From an uncultured Prevotella sp. (GTDB taxonomy: Bacteria; Bacteroidota; Bacteroidia; Bacteroidales; Bacteroidaceae), in assembly GCA_944321645.1 (NCBI GenBank), contig CALUMB010000014.1:1-41087 (forward strand): 41,087 nt of DNA, read 5' to 3'. The first letter of the stretch is position 1. Every line of letters starts with the position of its first letter. A program made the position numbers and the translations under genes. This document shows positions 23,933-32,873 of the stretch, in pieces. The notes below the pieces were generated by a model, which had not been told where the DNA came from, did not search any database, and was given only the letters and a program-made list of their open reading frames with translations.

Positions 23933-25039
23933 TTATATCTCCACGGGCTGCCAAGGCATCGAGAACACGTCGGCCACGGCGCGGTAGGTTACCTTTCCTT
24001 CCACCACGTTAAGCCCGAGGCGCAACGCGGCATCCTCGCGGCAGGCCCGCTGCCAGCCCTTGTCGGCCAGGGCGATGGCATAGCGCAGCGTGGCATTGGT
24101 GAGGGCAGATGTGGACGTGTAGGGAACTGCGCCCGGAATGTTGGCCACGGCGTAGTGGAGTATGCCGTCAACCTCGTACACAGGGTCGCTGTGGGTGGTG
24201 GGATGGGACGTCTCGAAGCACCCGCCCTGGTCGATGGCAACGTCAACGAGCACCGAGCCGGGGCGCATGATGTGGAGCATATCGCGGGTGACGAGGTGCG
24301 GGGCCTTGTCGCCCGGCACGAGCACCGCGCCCACCACCACGTCGGCCCGCGCCAGTTCGCGCTCGATGTTGTGACGCGACGAAAACAGCGTGGTGACGTT
24401 AGCGGGCATCGAAAGCGACAGCTCGCGCAGCTTTGGCAGCGATATGTCGGCAATGGTCACGGTGGCTCCCAGCCCGGCGGCCACCCTTGCGGCGGCCTGC
24501 CCCACTATACCGCCACCAAGCACGAGCACGTGGGCAGGCTCAACCCCAGGCACGCCGCAGGCCAGCAGCCCGCGCCCGCCCTTGGTCTTTTGCAGGTAGT
24601 AGGCCCCGTTGAGCATCCCGAGGCGGCCTGCCACCTCGCTCATCGGCACGAGCAGCGGCAGCGACCCGTCGGCCAGCTGCACCGTCTCGTAGGCCACGCA
24701 CACGCCGCCGCTCTTCACCATGGCCTCGGTGAGCGCACGGTCGCAGGCAAAGTGGAAGTAGGTGAACACCACCTGCCCCGGGCGCACGAGCGCATACTCC
24801 GGCCCGACAGGCTCCTTAACCTTGACAATCATGTCGGCGGCGGCGTATGTCTCCTCGATGGTGGGCAGCATGGCGGCGCCCGCCTTCACATACGCCTCGT
24901 CGGCAAAGCCGCTGTTTTCGCCAGCCGTCTGCTGCACAAACACTTCGTGGCCGCGGGCCACAAGCTCCGCAACGCCCGCCGGGGTCATGCCCACGCGGTT
25001 CTCGTTGTCCTTAATTTCCTTTGGTACTCCAATCTTCAT
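23933..25039 (-). CDS. ald: Alanine dehydrogenase
   Basis: 368 residues from ATG 25039. Oxidises L-alanine to pyruvate and ammonia with NAD. MKIGVPKEIKDNENRVGMTP is the conserved opening. K75 (in IVKVKEPVGPEY) and H96 (in VVFTYFHFACDR) fall at the catalytic positions known for the family. VLVLGGGIVGQAAARVAAG is the NAD motif, and VDVAIDQGGCFETSHPTTH is present. It converges on phnW, whose by-product is alanine, so it can return that carbon to pyruvate. The leader of ~155 nt belongs to the dispersed promoter repeat. Confidence 0.96.
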   Translation of the reverse strand: MKIGVPKEIKDNENRVGMTPAGVAELVARGHEVFVQQTAGENSGFADEAYVKAGAAMLPTIEETYAAADMIVKVKEPVGPEYALVRPGQVVFTYFHFACDRALTEAMVKSGGVCVAYETVQLADGSLPLLVPMSEVAGRLGMLNGAYYLQKTKGGRGLLACGVPGVEPAHVLVLGGGIVGQAAARVAAGLGATVTIADISLPKLRELSLSMPANVTTLFSSRHNIERELARADVVVGAVLVPGDKAPHLVTRDMLHIMRPGSVLVDVAIDQGGCFETSHPTTHSDPVYEVDGILHYAVANIPGAVPYTSTSALTNATLRYAIALADKGWQRACREDAALRLGLNVVEGKVTYRAVADVFSMPWQPVEI

Positions 25040-25104
25040 AATCAAAGGTTTTTAGTTGTTGGCTTCACTGGCTGCCTTTTCCCACAAGGGCCGGGCGCGG
25101 CGCA

Positions 25105-25208
25105 GGCCATTCCGCCCTCGGCCTGCCTCGACTGCAATGGTAATGCAAGCGAGTGGAAAGAAAGCTTGCGTTCGATTTTCCGAGCGCAGCTTATCTGGCA
25201 CAAAGATA
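25105..25208 (-). promoter_or_regulatory. Dispersed promoter-leader repeat of ald
   Basis: Minus-strand TATCTTTG at 25201-25208, then CAGATAAGCTGCGCTCGG and, after a gap, GCATTACCATTGCAGTCGAG. The order and spacing match the ilvE copy. Confidence 0.7.
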
Positions 25209-25370
25209 GCGAAATTTCGGTTACGTTATCCGCCAAAGGCGGCTTTTTTCGCCAATCCGCGCCAATTTTGGCACATGGGCAATCGGCCATATCCGGCCAT
25301 CATGCATAATTTGGGCTGCCTACCCAACTAAAAACCTGCCTGCCGCGCAGCCGGCATCCGAATTATTTCG

Positions 25371-25378
25371 TAACTTTG
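25371..25378 (+). promoter_or_regulatory. xseAB promoter (-7 box)
   Basis: TAACTTTG, 19 bp before the chosen xseA ATG. Confidence 0.6.
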
Positions 25379-25396
25379 CAACTGCATATACGACCA

Positions 25397-26713
25397 ATGC
25401 CTATGAGCGGAAAAGAAAACAAGAGGGCGCTGTCGCTGCTCGAACTCAACGGACTCGTGCGGGCCACGATAGAAGGCACGCTCCGCCAAGACTTCTGGGT
25501 GGAGGCCGAAGTGTCGGAAGCGCGGGAGTCGCGGGGCCACTGCTACATGGAACTTGTGCAGAAAGCCCCCGACGGCAGCACACCCGTGGCGCGGGCTTCG
25601 GCCAAGTGCTGGCGGCAGACGTGGGCGCGGCTCAAGCCCCACTTCGAGCGCGCCACAGGCCAGACGCTACACGCCGGGCTGCAAGTGATGCTGTGCGTGA
25701 GGGCGCAGTTCCACGAGGCATACGGCTTTTCGTGGATTGTGAGCGACATCGACCCCACATACACGCTCGGCGACATGGCCCGCAAGCGGCTCGAAATAAT
25801 CCGGCAGCTAAAAGAGGAGGGCGTGTTCGACCTCAACCGCGAACTGGAGCTGCCCATGTTCACGCAGCGCATAGCCGTAATATCAAGCCCGACGGCAGCC
25901 GGCTACGGCGACTTCTGCAACCAGCTCGCCGCCAACGCCTACGGCTACACGTTCGCCACGCGGCTCTTCGAGGCCGCCATGCAGGGCGAACAGGTGGAGC
26001 AAAGCGTGATAGCCGCGCTCGAAAGGATAAACGCCGAGGCGCAAGACTTCGACTGCGTGGCCATCATACGCGGCGGCGGGGCGACGAGCGATATGTCCGG
26101 CTTCGACACCCTCGCCCTGGCGGAACACGTGGCCAACTTCCCGCTGCCTGTCATAACGGGCATCGGACACGACCGCGACGAGTCGGTGCTCGACATGGTT
26201 TCGCACACAAGGGTGAAAACCCCGACAGCCGCCGCCGCGCTGCTCGTCGAGCGGCTGCGCACGGTGGAGGTGAAAATCGACGCCCTCGGGCAACGCGCCG
26301 CACGCCGGGTGCAGGCCACGCTCGGCGCACAGCGGACGCGGCTCGCAGGCTTGGCCGAACGACTGCCGGGCCTCGTGGCCGTGGTGCGCACGCGCAGCAA
26401 CGCAAGGATAGTCACTATGTCAACGCGCCTCGCAGCGGCGGCCACAGGGCTGCTTGCCGCACGCCGCCACCGCATCGAGATGATGGAAGCCGCCGTCAGG
26501 CCGCTGCCGGCAAGGGCGATTGAGGCCGGGCGCCACCGCATAGAACTGCTCGCGGGGCGTGCCGCCGCGCTCGACCCCGCGCTGCTGTTGCGCCGGGGCT
26601 ACTCAATCACCACGCTGGCGGGCAGGGCCGTGCGCGACGCAAGCCTGCTGAAAGGCGGCGACGAGATAGAGACCACGTTTGAAAAAGGAAAAACCAAATC
26701 GACCGTGAAATGA
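25397..26713 (+). CDS. xseA: Exodeoxyribonuclease VII large subunit
   Basis: 438 residues from ATG 25397 (a second ATG at 25403 also fits; an earlier TTG overlaps the promoter). The N-terminal OB domain reads FWVEAEVSEARESRGHCYMEL, in two pieces FWVEAEVSEARES and RGHCYMEL. The catalytic region has QRIAVISSPTAAGYGDF, VAIIRGGGATSDMSGFD and VITGIGHDRDESVLD. A basic helical region follows, and the end LDPALLLRRGYSITTL is the family's C-terminal signature. With XseB it degrades single-stranded DNA from both ends. The stop overlaps the xseB start. Confidence 0.95.
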   Translation: MPMSGKENKRALSLLELNGLVRATIEGTLRQDFWVEAEVSEARESRGHCYMELVQKAPDGSTPVARASAKCWRQTWARLKPHFERATGQTLHAGLQVMLCVRAQFHEAYGFSWIVSDIDPTYTLGDMARKRLEIIRQLKEEGVFDLNRELELPMFTQRIAVISSPTAAGYGDFCNQLAANAYGYTFATRLFEAAMQGEQVEQSVIAALERINAEAQDFDCVAIIRGGGATSDMSGFDTLALAEHVANFPLPVITGIGHDRDESVLDMVSHTRVKTPTAAAALLVERLRTVEVKIDALGQRAARRVQATLGAQRTRLAGLAERLPGLVAVVRTRSNARIVTMSTRLAAAATGLLAARRHRIEMMEAAVRPLPARAIEAGRHRIELLAGRAAALDPALLLRRGYSITTLAGRAVRDASLLKGGDEIETTFEKGKTKSTVK

Positions 26714-26910
26714 AAAAGAACATGAAATACGAAGAGGCCGTGCGCGAGCTTGAGCGCATCGTGGCCGCGATGGAAAGCGGCGAGCCTGACATCGACTCGC
26801 TGGCCGCGCAGCTCAAAGAGGCGCAAGAACTGATAAAGTATTGCAAAGACAAGCTGACCAAGACCGACGAAGAGGTGAGGAAGATACTCGCAGCGCAGGA
26901 AGAGGCTTAA
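26710..26910 (+). CDS. xseB: Exodeoxyribonuclease VII small subunit
   Basis: 66 residues, starting at an ATGA overlap with xseA. MKYEEAVRELERIVAAMESG then LKEAQELIKYCKDKL is the helical hairpin typical of XseB, which binds XseA in several copies. The overlap suggests coupled translation. Its end is 265 bp before ilvE. Confidence 0.94.
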   Translation: MKKNMKYEEAVRELERIVAAMESGEPDIDSLAAQLKEAQELIKYCKDKLTKTDEEVRKILAAQEEA

Positions 26911-26994
26911 GCCCGGCTGCCGACATAACGGCAAAAAACAAGGCAAACGCCCCATTTTGCTTCCACTTTGTTTGTCGGCAAGAAATATTTTACC

Positions 26995-27091
26995 TATCTT
27001 TGCATCAGATAAGCCGCGCCCGGAAATTGGCAAGCAAACTGCCTTTCCGCCCGCCCGCATTATCTTTGCACCGAGGCAAGGCACGCAAGGG
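26995..27091 (+). promoter_or_regulatory. Dispersed promoter-leader repeat of ilvE
   Basis: TATCTTTG at 26995-27002 has TTTG at 26971-26974 exactly 20 bp upstream, a textbook Bacteroidetes promoter. CAGATAAGCCGCGCCCGG follows. A second TATCTTTG is at 27061-27068, where the ald copy has TACCATTG. Confidence 0.75.
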
Positions 27092-27174
27092 AACGGACAG
27101 CGAGGAGGGCTGGCACCCACACGCGCCTTCCTGGCGCAATTCTTTACAATGGCAAAACCAAAGAACGTGAAGTT

Positions 27175-28197
27175 ATGAAAGATTTAAATTGGGAGAACTT
27201 GTCGTTCGGCTACGTGCCGACGGACTACAACGTGCGCTGCTACTACCGCGACGGCAAGTGGGGAGAGATTGAAGTTTGCTCCGACGAGCACATCAAGATG
27301 CACATGGCCGCCACTTGCCTGCACTACGGGCAGGAAGCCTTCGAGGGCCTGAAGGCATACCGCTGCCCCGACGGCAAGGTGAGGGTGTTCCGCATGGACG
27401 AAAACGCAGCCCGGCTGCAAAGCACCTGCCGCGGGATAATGATGCCCGAAGTGCCCACGGAACTGTTTGAGGAAATGGTCAAGAAGGTGGTGCGCCTCAA
27501 CCAGGAATACATCCCGACATACGAGAGCGGGGCCACGCTCTACATCCGCCCGCTGCTCGTCGGGATGTCGGCGCAGGTGGGAGTACACCCGGCTTCGGAA
27601 TACCTCTTCCTGATATTCGTCACTCCCGTGGGGCCGTACTTCAAGGGAGGGTTCGCCACAAACCCCTACGTCATCATACGCGACTACGACCGCGCCGCGC
27701 CGCTCGGCACCGGATGCTACAAGGTGGGCGGCAACTACGCCGCCTCGATGAAGGCAAACCACATTGCGCACGAGAAGGGCTACGCCTGCGAGTTCTACCT
27801 CGACGCCAAGGAAAAGAAATACATGGACGAGTGCGGGGCTGCCAACTTCTTCGGCATAAAGGACAACACTTACGTCACGCCGAAGTCAACCAGCATCCTG
27901 CCCAGCATCACAAACAAGAGCCTCATGCAGCTCGCCGAAGACTTCGGCATGACGGTTGAGCGCCGCCACATACCCGAAGAGGAGCTTGAGACGTTCGAGG
28001 AGGCAGGGGCCTGCGGCACGGCTGCCGTGATATCGCCCATCTCCTACATCGACGACCTGGACACCGGCAAGCGATACACCTTCAGCAAAGACGGCAAGCC
28101 GGGGCCTATCTCCACCAAGCTCTACAACCACCTTCGCGCCATACAGTACGGCACCGAGGAGGACAAGCACGGCTGGACAACCGTCGTGATAGAGTAA
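27175..28197 (+). CDS. ilvE: Branched-chain amino acid aminotransferase
   Basis: 340 residues of the class IV (eukaryote-like length) BCAT group. It exchanges the amino group between glutamate and leucine, isoleucine or valine. GQEAFEGLKAYRCPDGKV and VFRMDENAARLQ are the family start; SGATLYIRPLLVG binds substrate. GTGCYKVGGNYAASMKANH carries the expected PLP lysine K183, and YMDECGAANFF precedes the cofactor loop. The leader is ~165 nt and shared with lutA and ald. It may be cotranscribed with the DUF975 gene 81 bp downstream. Confidence 0.94.
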   Translation: MKDLNWENLSFGYVPTDYNVRCYYRDGKWGEIEVCSDEHIKMHMAATCLHYGQEAFEGLKAYRCPDGKVRVFRMDENAARLQSTCRGIMMPEVPTELFEEMVKKVVRLNQEYIPTYESGATLYIRPLLVGMSAQVGVHPASEYLFLIFVTPVGPYFKGGFATNPYVIIRDYDRAAPLGTGCYKVGGNYAASMKANHIAHEKGYACEFYLDAKEKKYMDECGAANFFGIKDNTYVTPKSTSILPSITNKSLMQLAEDFGMTVERRHIPEEELETFEEAGACGTAAVISPISYIDDLDTGKRYTFSKDGKPGPISTKLYNHLRAIQYGTEEDKHGWTTVVIE

Positions 28198-28278
28198 GCC
28201 ACGCGGCCCCACGCCCCAACGGGCCGTCAACGGGGCAGCGCACACAAACCAAGGTTAGCAACAAAACGACACAAAACA

Positions 28279-28959
28279 ATGACAATTAGCGAGACAAGCG
28301 GCGAGATTAAGGACAAAGCCCTCGCCACCCTAAAAGGCAAATGGGCGGAAGGCGCAGTGGCCACCTTAATATATTACGCAGTCATGATTGGCATTCCCAC
28401 CGTGCTCACGGTGGCTTGCGCCGACGAGAAAGACGCAAACGGCATATCGACCATCATCCAGCTGGCGTTCATTCCGCTGGCGTGGGGATTCACGGTGTTC
28501 TTCCTCCGCATGGCGAGGGGCAGGCGCCCCGACTACGGATGGCTCTTCGAGGGCTTCAAGCGGTGGTGGTGGCTGTTCAAGGCATACATCCTCGTGGGGA
28601 TATTCACATTCCTCTGGACGCTCCTGCTCATCGTGCCGGGCATAATGAAGAGCTACTCTTACAGCATGGTGCCGTTCATACTGGAAGACAACCCCGACAT
28701 TACCGCCGGCGGCGCGATAGACGAAAGCTCAAGGCTCATGGACGGACACAGGATGCGCCTGTTCATCCTCGACCTCAGCTTCATCGGCTGGTGGCTGCTC
28801 AGCCTGCTCACGCTCGGCATCGGCTTCCTATTCCTCGTGCCGTATTGGCAGGCGGCCCGCGCCCACTTCTACGCCGAGCTGAAGGCCAACGACGACGAGG
28901 TGGAAGCCATCACAGCCGACGGAAGCATGGACGAAACCAACGGGCAGCAAGCCTTGTAA
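28279..28959 (+). CDS. DUF975-family integral membrane protein
   Basis: 226 residues with about five hydrophobic helices: AVATLIYYAVMIGIPTVLTV, TIIQLAFIPLAWGFTVFF, AYILVGIFTFLWTLLLIVPG and FIGWWLLSLLTLGIGFLFL. The motif IVPGIMKSYSYSMVPFIL and YWQAARAHFYAEL are characteristic of DUF975. Function in the family is unknown. It lies between ilvE and ferritin without a clear promoter of its own. Confidence 0.85.
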   Translation: MTISETSGEIKDKALATLKGKWAEGAVATLIYYAVMIGIPTVLTVACADEKDANGISTIIQLAFIPLAWGFTVFFLRMARGRRPDYGWLFEGFKRWWWLFKAYILVGIFTFLWTLLLIVPGIMKSYSYSMVPFILEDNPDITAGGAIDESSRLMDGHRMRLFILDLSFIGWWLLSLLTLGIGFLFLVPYWQAARAHFYAELKANDDEVEAITADGSMDETNGQQAL

Positions 28960-29001
28960 AACAAACAACAAACATTGAAAATAAAAAAAAGGAGACAAAA
29001 A

Positions 29002-29523
29002 ATGTTAAGCAAAAAGATTGAAGAGGCGCTCAACGCCCAAATCAACGCCGAGATGTGGTCGGCCTACCTATACCTCTCAATGGCAGCCTACTGCCACTCC
29101 AACGGCAAGCCCGGCATGGGCAACTGGTTCGAGGTGCAGTTCCAAGAGGAGCAAGACCACGCCAAGATACTGTTCAACTACGTGATACAGCGCGGCGGAA
29201 AGGTGACGCTGGCACAGATAGACGCCGTGCCTACGGAGTGGAACTCAATACTCGACGTGTTCGAGAGCACCCTGGCACACGAGCAGAAGGTGACGAGCCT
29301 CATCAACAACCTGTTCGCACTGACCACCGCCGAGAACGACTACGCAACGCAAAGCGCACTGAAGTGGTTCATCGACGAGCAGGTGGAGGAAGAGGAGACC
29401 GCCCAGAACATCATCGACAACCTCAAGATGATAGACGGCAACGGCTACGGACTCTACATGCTCGACAAGGAGCTTGGCGCACGCACCTACACCCAGGCAT
29501 CGCCGCTGTCGTCGGCAGAGTAG
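29002..29523 (+). CDS. ftnA: Bacterial ferritin FtnA
   Basis: 173 residues from ATG 29002, with GGAG at 28991-28994 as a possible ribosome site. The ferroxidase ligands fall at the classic positions: E17, E50, H53, E94, Q127 and E130. MWSAYLYLSMAAYCHSNG is the typical helix A region. No haem-binding methionine is evident, consistent with ferritin rather than bacterioferritin. It stores iron as ferric oxide in a 24-subunit cytoplasmic shell. A strong terminator follows. Confidence 0.96.
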   Translation: MLSKKIEEALNAQINAEMWSAYLYLSMAAYCHSNGKPGMGNWFEVQFQEEQDHAKILFNYVIQRGGKVTLAQIDAVPTEWNSILDVFESTLAHEQKVTSLINNLFALTTAENDYATQSALKWFIDEQVEEEETAQNIIDNLKMIDGNGYGLYMLDKELGARTYTQASPLSSAE

Positions 29524-29550
29524 ACCGCCAAGCCGGCAAACACGCACAAC

Positions 29551-29594
29551 AAGGCCGCCGCCAAAGCCTGGAGGCAGGCGGGCGGCGGCCTTTT
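29551..29594 (+). terminator. Intrinsic terminator after ftnA
   Basis: AAGGCCGCCGCC (29551-29562) pairs with GGCGGCGGCCTT (29581-29592), followed by TTTTCCCC. Just before trmB. Confidence 0.85.
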
Positions 29595-29616
29595 CCCCCC
29601 ACACACAGCAAACGCA

Positions 29617-30387
29617 ATGAGCAAAGGAAAGCTACAGAAATTCGCCGAGATGGAAACGTTCAGCAACGTTTTCCAGTATCCCTACTCCGTCGTCGAAAAC
29701 GTGCCGTTCGCCATGAAGGGCCGCTGGCGCGACGACTACTTCCACAACCCAAACCCAATCGTGCTCGAGCTGGGCTGCGGCAAGGGCGAATACACCGTTG
29801 GCCTGGCCAAGCTCTACCCCGAAGTGAACTTCATCGGCGTCGACATCAAGGGCGCCAGGATGCACACCGGGGCAAAGCAGGCACTCGAAGAGGGGCTGAC
29901 CAACGCCGCCTTCCTGCGCACCAACATCGAGATAATCGACCGCTTCTTCGCCCCAGGCGAGGTGCAGGAGATATGGCTCACGTTCAGCGACCCGCAGATG
30001 AAGCACCCGCGCAAGCGGCTCACCAGCACGTCCTTCATGGAACGCTACCGCCACTTCCTCGCCGACGGCGGCACCATACACCTAAAGACCGACTCAAACT
30101 TCCTCTTCACCTACACCAACTACATGGTGGAGCGCAACGGCCTGCCCCTGCTCTTCCGCACCGAAGACCTCTACCACACCGAAGGCATCGACACCGAGAC
30201 GCGCAAGATACTCTCCATACAGACCTACTACGAGTCGCAATGGATAGAGCGCGGGCTGAACATACGCTACATGAAGTTCAGCCTGCCACACGCCGGGCCG
30301 CTCGCCGAGCCTGACGTGGAGATACCGCTCGACCCATACCGCAGCTACAAGCGCACCAAGCGTAGCGGACTCGCAACGGCGAAATAA
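29617..30387 (+). CDS. trmB: tRNA (guanine-N7)-methyltransferase TrmB
   Basis: 256 residues. [19 protein letters not shown] is the SAM-binding motif I, then [31 protein letters not shown] is the family's PxPWxKxRH-like motif in its Bacteroidetes form. [13 protein letters not shown] is the TD-containing motif. It makes m7G46 in tRNA. It stands alone between the ferritin terminator and the orphan repeat gene, and its own promoter is not obvious. Confidence 0.95.
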   Translation: MSKGKLQKFAEMETFSNVFQYPYSVVENVPFAMKGRWRDDYFHNPNPIVLELGCGKGEYTVGLAKLYPEVNFIGVDIKGARMHTGAKQALEEGLTNAAFLRTNIEIIDRFFAPGEVQEIWLTFSDPQMKHPRKRLTSTSFMERYRHFLADGGTIHLKTDSNFLFTYTNYMVERNGLPLLFRTEDLYHTEGIDTETRKILSIQTYYESQWIERGLNIRYMKFSLPHAGPLAEPDVEIPLDPYRSYKRTKRSGLATAK

Positions 30388-30428
30388 GCGTTCCCAAACG
30401 TACAAACCATAAAAACGCTACTGAAACA

Positions 30429-32330
30429 ATGGGGATAAGACGAAGCAGAGGCACGGGCTGGCATTATTGGGAAGCCGTATTTAATGCAATTAACGAAATT
30501 TCATCATATAATAACGGAAGGCTTACTGCGGCAATTTTCCTAACAATTTATTTTACCGTCGGCTTCCCTTATTTCAAACTTTACGAAAGCATAGGGTTAA
30601 GCAGCCTTATGTGCATCATCATTACAGCCATCACCGACACCGTAGTGTTGCTGTACAGCTGCCGCATATACGTTTGGGCGGCAGAAGCCGACGAAGAACG
30701 GCCTCCACTCATACCACGCAAAATCCTTGCCTTCCTGCCTTCCGTCATTCCATTGACCATATACATTATCGGCGGGACACGCGGCCTTGCCGTTTTCCTG
30801 GCCTGGACATTTCCCTTACTTTACGCCACCGCAATGTGGCACTACCGCGTTTTGTCTGTGGCACTTGGCATAGTCGGCGTAACGGCAATCGCCGTAGTGT
30901 GCTGCTTCCACTTTGCATCCTACAAGCTGCTCGGGCGCACCACAAGCACTGCCATAGTCTCACCGTTGGGCATAAAGCTGCTCGACATTCGCGAAGGCTG
31001 GGGCAGCCTGCTCGTTTACACAAACAAACGGCAAGGCTACCCAATACTCTTAGAAAGGCTATATGCCAACGGCGACACGGCATCCACCTTGAAACTATCC
31101 ATTGAGGCCATCAAGAAATATCCCGACGACACGGAAATAAAAGACTTTTGCCGCACGGTGTTCGCCTCACTAACGAGCGCTCCGGCATACGCCGCCACGG
31201 CCAAGAGGGCATTGGCCGATGCCTACGCCAAAAGCCAAGACAACCCGCTATTGCTCCACTACCACATTCTCGCCTTACAGGAAAAGGGCGACACAACAGC
31301 CCTAAGCGAAGCATTGGCCAAAGGCATAGCCTCTGCCAAGCAGCTGTTCGACACAACCGCAGTGACCAACTACGGCAAAATGTTCGACAGACTATATGCC
31401 AAACAAGGCGAAAAAGCCAAATACAGGGCATACACCGAATGCTCGATGAAATCCGGCATACTCGACATGGACTCAACGACGGCGTACTTCAGATTGGTGA
31501 CCAAAGAAAAGTGCGAACCTGCCCATGTCGCGACCCTCGGCAAGGCACTCCGCCGAGCCATCGCTTCCGCCATGGAACAACAAGACAGGGCAACGGCTTT
31601 GGACTGCGAGAAAATGCTTTGCAAGCTATACCTGTCGCAAGGCGACGTTGGGCAATACAACGAAACGCTCAAAGAAACCGTAAAGGGCGGACAGACAGAC
31701 GCCGACATATTGAGGCAATACTTCAACCTTGTGGCAAACGGAGACGCAGGAGATGGCGCCACACCAGCCCTAATGGAGACACTCCAACAATTCGCCGCAT
31801 CAGCCAAACGGCAGGCCGACACGGCCACAGCTGCGGCTTGCGAGAAAATGGTTGGCGAGCTACACCTTTCGCAAGGCGACACCGCAAGCTACAAGGCCAC
31901 GATAGAAAAATTGCTCATGCAGGGCTACTACGACGCCGACATCATGCTCGGCTACGCCAAATACATATTGAACATAAAGAAGGGAAGCGACATAAGCCGC
32001 CCGCTGCAAGACCTAAACGCCGCAATGGACAACGACCCGCTCAACCCAAAATACATTTTGGAAAAGGCCGCTATCTTCTTCCTCGCCGGACAATACGACA
32101 AAGCCTTATATGCAATACAAAGAGTACGCGATGTGCCAGACGAAGCGTCACTGTACGAACTCGAAGGCGACATATACCTAAAGCTTGCCCAACGTCCAAA
32201 ACAAAGCCTGCACCGATGGGAAAGGCCGGAGAAATACAGACGCGAGGCCGAGTTTCACTACGAATGGGCGCTCAACATAATACCCAACGACAAGGAGCTG
32301 AAACGCAAGCTCAATGCCGCAACAAAATAG
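30429..32330 (+). CDS. Membrane-anchored helical-repeat protein, unknown
   Basis: 633 residues. The first ~170 hold four or five hydrophobic segments (TAAIFLTIYFTVGFPYF, MCIIITAITDTVVLLYS, ILAFLPSVIPLTIYIIGG, VLSVALGIVGVTAIAVVC). From ~195 the protein is alpha-helical and TPR-like. Three copies of a 78-residue unit begin at about 297, 375 and 453, each with IASAK or AASAK, then EKM and LYxSQGDxxxY. FFLAGQYDKALYAIQRV near 551 is TPR-like. I know no named family for the whole protein. Base composition is visibly less GC-rich than neighbouring genes, hinting at transfer. A role as scaffold or sensor is only a guess. Confidence 0.8.
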   Translation: MGIRRSRGTGWHYWEAVFNAINEISSYNNGRLTAAIFLTIYFTVGFPYFKLYESIGLSSLMCIIITAITDTVVLLYSCRIYVWAAEADEERPPLIPRKILAFLPSVIPLTIYIIGGTRGLAVFLAWTFPLLYATAMWHYRVLSVALGIVGVTAIAVVCCFHFASYKLLGRTTSTAIVSPLGIKLLDIREGWGSLLVYTNKRQGYPILLERLYANGDTASTLKLSIEAIKKYPDDTEIKDFCRTVFASLTSAPAYAATAKRALADAYAKSQDNPLLLHYHILALQEKGDTTALSEALAKGIASAKQLFDTTAVTNYGKMFDRLYAKQGEKAKYRAYTECSMKSGILDMDSTTAYFRLVTKEKCEPAHVATLGKALRRAIASAMEQQDRATALDCEKMLCKLYLSQGDVGQYNETLKETVKGGQTDADILRQYFNLVANGDAGDGATPALMETLQQFAASAKRQADTATAAACEKMVGELHLSQGDTASYKATIEKLLMQGYYDADIMLGYAKYILNIKKGSDISRPLQDLNAAMDNDPLNPKYILEKAAIFFLAGQYDKALYAIQRVRDVPDEASLYELEGDIYLKLAQRPKQSLHRWERPEKYRREAEFHYEWALNIIPNDKELKRKLNAATK

Positions 32331-32460
32331 CCCCACGCCCGCGCCACACACCACGCCAAGGCGGGCTTCGCCCAGCAGCCTTGCCCGCACGGCAACCGCA
32401 AACAAACGTTAATGCGGAGCAATCCCGCGACCACAAAAAGCGGCTTGTGCCGCCTTGCTT

Positions 32461-32548
32461 CACGAAACAGGCCGTTTTGCATTGCGAAACGGCCTGTTTC
32501 GCGTTCTAAAACGTGCCGTTTTGAAGAGCGAAACGGCGCATCCCGCAA
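32461..32548. repeat. Palindrome array 4 (4 x 22 bp)
   Basis: Units at 32461-32482, 32483-32504, 32505-32526 and 32527-32548. Unit 2, GCGAAACGGCCTGTTTCGC at 32484, is nearly a perfect dyad; unit 4 has lost its right arm. Confidence 0.85.
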
Positions 32549-32734
32549 CGCGCTCACCGCCAGGCAATTACGCGAAACGCGGCAAAACGGCGGCATTTAA
32601 GGCTTTTTTACATTCCATTGCAAGCCTTGCAACAATCCCCCAGCTACAAAACAACGACGGGAAAAGCCCGCGCAGTGCAACCGTTTGCATTAAAATTACG
32701 CCTCACGGCACGACACTCTCCGGCCTTTATTGCT

Positions 32735-32742
32735 TATCTTTG
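32735..32742 (+). promoter_or_regulatory. Promoter of the PL11 fusion gene (-7 box)
   Basis: TATCTTTG, 131 bp before the ATG, implying a leader of ~125 nt. Confidence 0.55.
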
Positions 32743-32873
32743 CACATCGGGAAGCCCGCAACGCGGCATTCGCCAACCAGCAGCTAGCAGGCCGGCGCAA
32801 CGGCAAAACGCCCCGCCGGGGCTTCCATTGACACCGCCAAACGAACGAAAGCAAACTAAAAACCACATAGACA

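Larger units (their letters stand above)
25040..25396. other. ald-xseA intergenic region with two divergent promoters
   Basis: Contains the ald leader repeat (25105-25208) and the xseA promoter at 25371. Nothing else that I can support. Confidence 0.6.
32331..32873. other. Gene-free region with palindrome array 4 and the lyase promoter
   Basis: Contains array 4 (32461-32548) and a promoter at 32735. The remainder, 32549-32734, shows no gene or repeat that I can support. Confidence 0.65.

Noticed and set aside
20104-25039. Phosphonate biosynthesis instead of breakdown
   Set aside because: PhnW can run in either direction, but PhnX with its K51 cleaves the C-P bond, and no PEP mutase or phosphonopyruvate decarboxylase is in the window.
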